Below are positions 1 to 4,988 of a DNA stretch of 9,374 nt, in pieces (the stretch's first letter is position 1; each line of letters opens with the position of its first letter). Source of the DNA: Candidatus Pelagibacterales bacterium (lineage in GTDB: Bacteria > Pseudomonadota > Alphaproteobacteria > Rickettsiales > UBA1997); assembly GCA_016882165.1 (NCBI GenBank), contig VHBV01000047.1, positions 1 through 9,374 of the forward strand. Direction: 5' to 3'. The translations under genes were made by a program, and so were the position numbers. The notes under the pieces are model-generated. The model ran no database searches. It worked only from the letters and a program-made list of their open reading frames with translations, and was not told the DNA's origin.

Positions 1-371
1 ATAAAAACTTTTTGAAACCAGAATTAAGTATTTTGGAAAATTTACATTTTTATGCTAAATTACAGGGTAGTGAAATTTTAATTCCTTCAGCTTTGGCATT
101 TTTTAACCTCTCAGAAATTGCTGATAGAAAAATTAAAACTCTTTCAATGGGTTGGCAAAGAAGAGTTATGTTAGCAAAACTTTTATGTTGTCCAGCAACA
201 ATATGGCTTCTTGATGAGCCAACCAATAATCTTGATAAAGAAGGAAAAGAAAAATTAAAAGGCCTAATCGAAACAAAAGTGAAAGAAGGTAGTGGCTTGG
301 TTATTATTACAAGTCATGATGAGTTTTTATTTGATCTAGGTGTAAAATTGAACATGGAAGACTTTATCTAA
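1..371 (+). CDS. ccmA: CcmA-type heme exporter ABC ATP-binding protein, 3' part only
   Basis: The reading frame is open from the left edge (first full codon at base 3), so this is the C-terminal part of a longer gene; the Walker A region lies outside the window. The TTG at 12-14 is an internal leucine codon rather than a real start, because the family motif (LKPEL..LENL) runs across it. Visible in order: the KPELSILENL segment typical of CcmA, an ABC signature region LSMGWQRR, a Walker B with catalytic glutamate (WLLDEPTNNLD), and the switch histidine in TSHDE. CcmA is known to pair with the membrane proteins CcmB and CcmC in cytochrome c maturation, powering release of heme-loaded CcmE at the inner membrane. 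The signature has Trp where most ABC proteins have Gln (LSxGQ). Family membership as an ABC ATPase is certain. The CcmA assignment rests on the KPEL..LENL and LLDEPTNNLD pattern and short C-terminus; another short ABC ATPase is the alternative. Confidence 0.8.
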   Translation, partial: KNFLKPELSILENLHFYAKLQGSEILIPSALAFFNLSEIADRKIKTLSMGWQRRVMLAKLLCCPATIWLLDEPTNNLDKEGKEKLKGLIETKVKEGSGLVIITSHDEFLFDLGVKLNMEDFI

Positions 372-412
372 AATTAACTTCATCTTTTTTGCTAAAAATG
401 GCAAAAATCCTC

Positions 413-444
413 AAGATGTATAAGCAATACATCTTTCGTTTTTT
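413..444 (+). terminator. Rho-independent terminator after ccmA
   Basis: A perfect 9-bp stem (AAGATGTAT at 413-421 with ATACATCTT at 427-435) closes a 5-base loop and is followed by a T-rich run (TCGTTTTTT). It sits 41 bp after the ccmA stop, between two convergent genes. An A-run at 403-407 gives a shorter T-run on the other strand, so it may also help end rlmJ transcription. A second weaker hairpin (TTTTTGC 386-392 with GCAAAAA 401-407) lies just before it. Confidence 0.75.
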
Positions 445-470
445 ACAATTTTTATCTAAAAAATATTTAG

Positions 471-483
471 TTGCCCAGGGCAA
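471..483. repeat. Short palindrome near the rlmJ 3' end
   Basis: TTGCCC-A-GGGCAA is a perfect 6-bp-arm palindrome 39 bp beyond the rlmJ stop. Read on the minus strand it is followed by a TA-rich stretch containing TTTTTT, so it could act as a weak terminator for rlmJ, although the one-base centre forces a shortened stem. The rest of the 151-bp convergent spacer holds the ccmA terminator and nothing else I recognise. Confidence 0.35.
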
Positions 484-522
484 TAGGATGGTCTATTTGA
501 GATAGTGAAAATTTTGCTAATT

Positions 523-1407
523 TCAATTAGTAATAGAAATATTGAATGTTGCTTTTGAATCTTCTTTTAATACTTCTAAAATTTCTGGTAAAATTACTTT
601 TAGTTTCTCGTCTAACTGCCAAGGAGCATTAAAAATAAACATTCCACAAGCTGTCATTTTTTCTTCATTTTCAGCATTTTTTCCTATATCAAAAGTAACA
701 TGCATCTTTTTTTCAAATGACAGCGAGTTAATATTTTGATAAAATTCGGACAAAGTTTTTTGCTCTAACTCTTTATTTATGATTGGATACCAAATTAGAT
801 AAATTCCATGTGAGAAACGTTTTTGTGCAAATTGTAAGTGAGTGATTATTTTTTCATAATCAGCAGAAATTTTATCTTGGTTTTTCTCAAAAGCAGGATC
901 AATTACAATTAATCCGCGCTTTTCAAGAGGAGGAAGTTTTGATTTTAGTAGGTGAAAACCATCTTCATTTAAGATTGAAAATTTTTTATTTCCGGCAAAA
1001 GCACGTTTTAATGTTATACAGTCTTCGCGATTTAATTCGGCAAAAATTGCTTTATCGTCACTTCTTAAGTAATCTTTGATAATTACAGGAGAACCAGCGT
1101 AAGTTTTTAATTTTTGAGGTAGTTCGTTAATTTCACAGTGATTAATTTTTGCCAAAATTTTTAAAAATCTTTCAGGTAAAATTTGACGGAAATTTTGATA
1201 TTTTATAATCTTTTTTATTCCACTTTCAGCTTCAGAAGTTTTAAGAGATTTTTCATCATTTAAATTGTATTTCCCAATTCCTGCGTGAGTATCTAGGGCA
1301 AAAAAAGCGGTCGGTTTTTCATGTAATTTTTCCAAACAAAGGGTTAAAATTACATGCTTAAAAATGTCGGCAAAATTGCCTGCGTGATAGATATGACGAT
1401 AATTCAT
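523..1407 (-). CDS. rlmJ: RlmJ, 23S rRNA (adenine-N6) methyltransferase
   Basis: A complete 294-aa protein, close to the family's usual ~280 aa. The N-terminus carries the RlmJ/YhiR hallmark (NYRHIYHAGNFADIFKHV, residues 2-19). The SAM-binding region LDTHAGIG follows at 39-46, and the DPPY-type catalytic motif appears as DPAF at 170-173 within LIVIDPAFEK. The conserved late motif, usually N-P-P-W, reads NAPW at 260-263. The characterised E. coli enzyme methylates N6 of A2030 in 23S rRNA, in free rRNA rather than assembled ribosomes. The catalytic Asp (D170) is present, but the first Pro-Pro pair has become Pro-Ala and the Tyr is Phe; activity is likely but unproven. The ATG lies 5 bp after the stop of the upstream small gene and has no Shine-Dalgarno, so translation probably depends on coupling. 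It is the last gene of the mlaE operon. Confidence 0.9.
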   Translation of the reverse strand: MNYRHIYHAGNFADIFKHVILTLCLEKLHEKPTAFFALDTHAGIGKYNLNDEKSLKTSEAESGIKKIIKYQNFRQILPERFLKILAKINHCEINELPQKLKTYAGSPVIIKDYLRSDDKAIFAELNREDCITLKRAFAGNKKFSILNEDGFHLLKSKLPPLEKRGLIVIDPAFEKNQDKISADYEKIITHLQFAQKRFSHGIYLIWYPIINKELEQKTLSEFYQNINSLSFEKKMHVTFDIGKNAENEEKMTACGMFIFNAPWQLDEKLKVILPEILEVLKEDSKATFNISITN

Positions 1408-1412
1408 TTAAT

Positions 1413-1637
1413 TTAAGATATTGTACAGATTTTATTTCGTCCTTCTAATAAACGGATTGCACTTTCAACAGAGTCTAATTGTAGATCTGGTTGTTTTGTT
1501 TTTGGAAGTTTTTTGGTAATTTTAGAGACAAAATTTTCGTTTAATTCTTCTAAAATTTGTACTATCGGATAGGTTCTAGATAGTAATTTATGTGCTTTAT
1601 CTTTTTCTAAATTAAAAATTTTTTTTCTATTAGACAT
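1413..1637 (-). CDS. Small unrecognised protein in the mlaE-rlmJ operon
   Basis: This 74-aa product belongs to no family I recognise. Its ATG overlaps the mlaE stop by one base (TAATG) and its stop lies 5 bp before the rlmJ ATG. That spacing is the main evidence that it is a real gene. The protein is highly charged and Lys-rich, with no signal peptide, no membrane segment and a single cysteine (C71 in NKICTIS). The N-terminal half (NLEKDKAHKLLSRTYP, VQILEELNENFVSKI) looks helical, then a basic Lys/Pro stretch (KKLPKTKQP) leads to a second helix (LDSVESAIRLLEGRNK). A small soluble or nucleic-acid-contacting protein is possible, but this is only an impression from composition. No start alternative fits the coupling as well. 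Confidence 0.7.
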   Translation of the reverse strand: MSNRKKIFNLEKDKAHKLLSRTYPIVQILEELNENFVSKITKKLPKTKQPDLQLDSVESAIRLLEGRNKICTIS

Positions 1638-2410
1638 TATCCAAAAAAAACTTTGGTTATCATAAAATTCAGCAACAAGATTATAATTGAAGCTGATACA
1701 ACTGCGTTAGTTGTGGCAATTCCAACGCCTTCGGCCCCACCTTTTGAATTATAGCCAAAATAGCAACCCATTAAAGAGATTGTTAAACCAAAGAATGCTG
1801 CTTTTGTTAAGCCAGAAATTACATCAATTGGTTCTAAAAATTTTAGAGTATTAGCAATGTAAGGTCCGGGTGAAAAGCCAAGCGAGTGAACGCTGACAAG
1901 ATAGCCGCCCATTACACCAATTATATCTGCAATTAGTACCAAAAAAGGCAACATTAAAACACCAGCAATCACTCTAGGAGCAATTAAATATTTGAAAGGA
2001 CTGGTTGAAAGAGTTTTTAAAGCATCAATTTGTTCGGTAACTTTCATGGTTCCAATTTCTGCGGCCATTGAAGCTCCAACACGTCCAGCAACCATTAAAC
2101 CTGCAAGAACGGGACCAAGTTCACGAGTAATTGATAATACAACAACTGTTGCAATTGTGCTTTCAGCGTTGAAACGGCTGAATCCAGAATAGCTCTGTAA
2201 AGCTAGAACCGCACCAGAGAAAATTGCAGTCAAACCAACAACGGGTAAAGAAAAGTAGCCAATTTGTAAAATTTGGCGACCAATCATTTTTGGGTAAAAG
2301 GGAGGAGTGAAGCAGCTTTGAATAGATTTAGATGCAAAAATTGTAATGTGACCAATTTTACTGATATTTTCTAAAGTAAAGCTACCAATTCTTTCAAGAA
2401 GTTTTAGCAT
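1637..2410 (-). CDS. mlaE: MlaE-family lipid ABC transporter permease
   Basis: A complete 257-aa inner-membrane permease of the MlaE (YrbE) family. The most conserved block is seen as TRELGPVLAGLMVAGRVGAS then AAEIGTMKVTEQIDAL (about residues 94-130), followed by APRVIAGVLMLPFLV and further hydrophobic segments. The C-terminus has the family's GAEGVGIATTNAVV pattern and a final membrane helix. In characterised systems two MlaE copies form the transmembrane channel for the ATPase MlaF and the periplasmic MCE protein MlaD, moving phospholipid between inner and outer membranes. No mlaF, mlaD or other mla gene is in this window, so the partners must be encoded elsewhere. It is the first gene of the operon, with a candidate promoter at 2478-2506. 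No clear ribosome-binding site precedes the ATG. Confidence 0.95.
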   Translation of the reverse strand: MLKLLERIGSFTLENISKIGHITIFASKSIQSCFTPPFYPKMIGRQILQIGYFSLPVVGLTAIFSGAVLALQSYSGFSRFNAESTIATVVVLSITRELGPVLAGLMVAGRVGASMAAEIGTMKVTEQIDALKTLSTSPFKYLIAPRVIAGVLMLPFLVLIADIIGVMGGYLVSVHSLGFSPGPYIANTLKFLEPIDVISGLTKAAFFGLTISLMGCYFGYNSKGGAEGVGIATTNAVVSASIIILLLNFMITKVFFG

Positions 2411-2477
2411 GAATTATTGGGAATTGAATATTTTCTAAAAAGATCAGAAAATTGTAAAACATGAAGAATTTTTAGCA

Positions 2478-2506
2478 ATATTAAAATTAGTGACTATACA
2501 AGGCAA
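2478..2506 (-). promoter_or_regulatory. Candidate sigma-70 promoter for the mlaE operon
   Basis: On the minus strand TTGCCT (2501-2506, 4/6 to TTGACA) is followed after exactly 17 bases by TAATAT (2478-2483, 4/6 to TATAAT). This would start a transcript near 2470, about 60 bases before the mlaE ATG. The -35 overlaps the outer tip of the large palindrome by two bases. In such AT-rich DNA matches of this quality can occur by chance. Confidence 0.4.
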
Positions 2507-2674
2507 TTATCACTTGAAGGATTAATTTTATATAAAAAACTAACCCCATCATTGCGAGGAGCGTCAGCGACGTGGCAATCCACTGCGTCACGAGAGAGGA
2601 GTTTGTGACGCAGTGGATTGCCACGTCGCTCCTCGCAATGACGGGTAAAAAAATTAATCCTTCAAGGGATAATT
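2505..2674. repeat. 170-bp near-perfect nested palindrome (intergenic repeat element)
   Basis: The element has two layers. The outer AT-rich arms (2505-2529 and 2650-2674, containing CTTGAAGGATTAATTTT) match over 25 bases with one mismatch. The inner GC-rich arms (2550-2591 and 2605-2640) contain CATTGCGAGGAGCG, ACGTGGCAATCC and ACTGCGTCAC, and are identical except for six extra bases (TCAGCG) in the left arm. They close on a 13-base loop (2592-2604). The inner core belongs to the same family as the element at 4864-4978. It fills most of the 315-bp gap between the divergent mlaE and recJ, whose promoters must lie at or outside its edges. It contains no ORF, so it is best read as a small palindromic repeat or MITE-like element able to form a cruciform or long RNA hairpin. 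Confidence 0.9.
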
Positions 2675-2706
2675 ACTTAGAATTAACATAAGGGTTGGGA
2701 TTTGAA

Positions 2707-2723
2707 TTTTTGGTAACCAAAAA
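2707..2723. repeat. 17-bp palindrome just before the recJ start
   Basis: TTTTTGGT-A-ACCAAAAA has perfect 8-bp arms around one central base and ends two bases before the recJ ATG (2726). It occupies the place where a ribosome-binding site would lie, and none is seen. It could be an operator or an RNA structure at the translation start, or chance in AT-rich DNA. Confidence 0.4.
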
Positions 2724-2725
2724 AT

Positions 2726-4513
2726 ATGAACAATAATTTAAAAAAATCAGTTCAAGATTTTACTTGGCAGCAGCAAGATTTTGATGAAAGAAAAGCTTTG
2801 GCAATTTCGCAAAAATTTCAAATCTCTTCAGTTTTGGCAAAAATTTTGGCCGCAAAAAATATTGATTTTGATGAAATTGAAAATTTTTTAGAACCAAAAC
2901 TAAAAAATATTTTGCCAAATCCTTTTGATTTGCTTGATATGGATTTAGCTGTTGATCATGTTCTAAAAGCCATTAAGACAAAGAAAAAAATCACCATTTT
3001 CGCTGATTATGATGTTGATGGCGCAACTTCTTCGGCCTTGATAAAAAATTTCTTGGGTGAAATTGGTGTAAATGTTGGAATTTATGTTCCAGATCGCAAG
3101 TTAGAGGGTTATGGTCCAAATTCTCAGGCTTTACTGAATCTAAAAAAATCGGGAACTGATTTAGTAATTACTGTTGATTGCGGAACAGTTGCATTTAAGC
3201 CGCTGGAAGACGCTAAAAAAGCTGGTTTGGAGATTATTGTAATTGATCATCATATAGGAGTTATTGAAAAGCCAGAAGCTTTGGCGGTGATTAATCCAAA
3301 TCGTATTGATGAAAAATTTCCTCATAAAAATTTATGTGCGGCGGGCGTTTCGTTTTTATTTATTGTGGCGCTGAACAAGGCGTTGCGTGAAGATGGATTT
3401 TACAAAAATAACATTCGTGAACCAAATTTATTGCAATTTTTAGATTTGGTTGCACTTGGAACAGTGTGTGACGTGATGCCACTAACTGGCTTAAACAGAG
3501 CATTTGTGGCAGGGGGTTTAAAAATTTTAAAAAAACGCAGTAACTTGGGTTTACGTTTAATTTGTGATTTAGCTGCTTTAAATGAAGAACCAAGCTCTTA
3601 TCATTTGGGTTTTATATTGGGGCCAAGAATTAATGCAGGTGGACGAGTTGGAAAATCCGATTTGGGCGCAAGAATTTTATCAAGTTCAGATGAAATGGAA
3701 GCATCAGAAATTGCGTTGCAATTGGAAAATTTTAACAAGCAGCGCAAAGAAATTGAATTGCAAATTCTTGATGAAGCAGTTAATCAAATAGAGAAAAAAC
3801 AAAATGGTTTTGGAGTTGACAATAGCTTTATTTTTGCATTCTCAAATAATTGGCATCAAGGTGTAATTGGTATTGTGGCATCACGATTAAAAGATCTTTA
3901 CAACAAACCAGTCGCAGTAATTTCACTTGAAAATTCCAAAGGCAAAGCGTCTTGTCGTTCAATTAACGGCATTGATTTTGGGTCATTAATTTTGCAAGCC
4001 AGAATGGAAGGTTTGTTGCTTGAGGGTGGCGGACACGCCATGGCTGGTGGCTTTTCGGTTGAGGAAGAAAAAATTGCTGAATTGTATAAATTTTTTGATG
4101 AGAAAACAGGCAAAAAAGTTATGGAATTATCCGCAAAAAAAGAAATGTTTTTTGCAGATATTCTTGATTTAAGCCAAGTTAATATTGAGTTTATAAAAGA
4201 GTTGGAAAATCTTGAGCCTTTTGGTGTTGGAAACTACAAACCAAAATTTATAATTCGTAATTTGCAGAAAATGCGGGTTAATTTAATGGGACAAAATCAA
4301 GATCACATCAGCTGTATTTTTTCAAGCAAATCGTTGGTTGGTTTTAATGGCAATTTACAAGGAGTGGCTTTCAGGGCTGCAAAAACTGCTTTGGGCGAAA
4401 TTTTGCTCGATCAAAATTACACCAAACCAATTGATGTGGTTGGACAATTAAATATTAACAGCTGGATGGGCGTTGATAAGGTTCAGCTTGTAATTGAGGA
4501 TGTGTTGGTTTAG
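2726..4513 (+). CDS. recJ: RecJ, single-strand-DNA-specific 5'-3' exonuclease
   Basis: A complete 595-aa protein of the usual RecJ length. DHH-superfamily metal-binding motifs are present in order: DYDVDGA (94-100), DCG (151-153), DHH (174-176) and TVCDVMPL with D249. The GPRINAGGR motif is at 299-307, and the DHHA1 domain ends in GGGHAMAGG (434-442). The remaining ~150 residues form the C-terminal OB-type domain with EPFGVGN near its start. All expected catalytic residues are intact. RecJ degrades single-stranded DNA 5' to 3' using divalent metal, and acts in RecFOR recombination, mismatch repair and base excision repair. The ATG at 2726 is supported by the family-like N-terminus that begins right after it. 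No Shine-Dalgarno is visible. The gene stands alone on its strand, divergent from mlaE and convergent with dnaK. Confidence 0.97.
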   Translation: MNNNLKKSVQDFTWQQQDFDERKALAISQKFQISSVLAKILAAKNIDFDEIENFLEPKLKNILPNPFDLLDMDLAVDHVLKAIKTKKKITIFADYDVDGATSSALIKNFLGEIGVNVGIYVPDRKLEGYGPNSQALLNLKKSGTDLVITVDCGTVAFKPLEDAKKAGLEIIVIDHHIGVIEKPEALAVINPNRIDEKFPHKNLCAAGVSFLFIVALNKALREDGFYKNNIREPNLLQFLDLVALGTVCDVMPLTGLNRAFVAGGLKILKKRSNLGLRLICDLAALNEEPSSYHLGFILGPRINAGGRVGKSDLGARILSSSDEMEASEIALQLENFNKQRKEIELQILDEAVNQIEKKQNGFGVDNSFIFAFSNNWHQGVIGIVASRLKDLYNKPVAVISLENSKGKASCRSINGIDFGSLILQARMEGLLLEGGGHAMAGGFSVEEEKIAELYKFFDEKTGKKVMELSAKKEMFFADILDLSQVNIEFIKELENLEPFGVGNYKPKFIIRNLQKMRVNLMGQNQDHISCIFSSKSLVGFNGNLQGVAFRAAKTALGEILLDQNYTKPIDVVGQLNINSWMGVDKVQLVIEDVLV

Positions 4514-4560
4514 CCCTTTTTGAAAAAGAGGGTGGATCAAAATGCCTTCAAGCATTTTGA
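4514..4560 (+). other. Two small hairpins directly after recJ
   Basis: Right after the recJ TAG, CCCTTTTT (4514-4521) can pair with AAAGAGGG (4525-4532) through an 8-bp stem with one G-T pair. A perfect 9-bp stem follows, TCAAAATGC (4537-4545) with GCATTTTGA (4552-4560), around a 6-base loop. Neither is followed by a T-run, so they are poor intrinsic terminators but could protect the recJ mRNA 3' end. I see nothing recognisable from 4561 to 4690. Confidence 0.4.
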
Positions 4561-4690
4561 GACGGGTGATTTTGTGTGTATGAATAAATTCAAAACTGCG
4601 CTGGACGCTCAGAAGAACCATTTTGCGATAGATTTAATTTTTTAAATTTTAAACTGAAAACTAAGACAGTATAAAAAAATTATTTTGATC

Positions 4691-4753
4691 TACACAATTC
4701 CATCATCCTAATCCACACTTCCGTCAACTGGATTCACACTTCTGTCATCCTGA
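4691..4753. repeat. Three degenerate 21-bp tandem units
   Basis: Units 4691-4711, 4712-4732 and 4733-4753 align without gaps around a shared pattern T.CACA.TTC..TCA.C.T. The third matches each of the other two at 16 of 21 positions. The last unit runs into the left arm of the inverted repeat at 4743-4828 (GTCATCCTGA is common to both), so the array may have arisen by duplication of that arm's tip. No coding potential is seen. Confidence 0.55.
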
Positions 4754-4828
4754 GCTTAAGCGAAGGATCTCAGGGGTTAGGGTTCCAAAGTTTGTCGCAT
4801 GAGATTCTTCGCTTCGCTCAGAATGACA
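4743..4828. repeat. GTCATCCTGAG-type inverted repeat
   Basis: The left arm 4743-4771 (TGTCATCCTGAGC...GAAGGATCTC) pairs with the right arm 4801-4828 (GAGATTCTTCGC...CAGAATGACA) over almost its whole length with a few mismatches, enclosing a 29-base loop. Arms of this sequence type occur as dispersed intergenic repeats in many bacterial genomes. Here it sits in the convergent recJ/dnaK spacer and may act as a transcription barrier. Confidence 0.75.
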
Positions 4829-4863
4829 AAAGAAATAATTTTTTACTGAAAATTATTAGAACT

Positions 4864-4978
4864 CCGTCATTGCGAGGAGTGCTTCAGCGCGACGTGGCAA
4901 TCCATTTTTATCACAAACTCTAAATTTTGACTTAATGGATTGCCACGCTTTGCACGAGTGCTAGCTCCGAAGTGACGG
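4864..4978. repeat. Second ATTGCGAGGAG/GTGGCAATCC palindrome, next to the dnaK 3' end
   Basis: The outer tips CCGTCA (4864-4869) and TGACGG (4973-4978) pair exactly, as do the inner arms CGTGGCAATCCATT (4893-4906) and AATGGATTGCCACG (4934-4947), around a 27-base loop. The middle of the arms has diverged. The left arm shares CATTGCGAGGAG, TCAGCG and ACGTGGCAATCCA with the element at 2505-2674, so both belong to one dispersed family. It ends 10 bp from the dnaK stop and is the only strong structure available there to end or stabilise the dnaK transcript. Confidence 0.85.
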
Positions 4979-4988
4979 GAGAAGACAA

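Noticed and set aside
542..739. 65-codon plus-strand open frame opposite rlmJ
   Set aside because: Shadow of rlmJ; no start context, no recognisable protein.
1992..2192. 66-codon plus-strand open frame opposite mlaE
   Set aside because: Lies antisense to the most conserved MlaE block; explained by that gene.
3360..4113. Minus-strand frames at 3360-3593 and 3898-4113 and a plus-strand frame at 3582-3791 within recJ
   Set aside because: All overlap an intact RecJ with every motif in place; out-of-frame or antisense shadows.
4691..4981. Repeat cluster considered as a CRISPR array
   Set aside because: Units are contiguous or palindromic, differ from one another, have no spacers of even length, and no cas gene is present.
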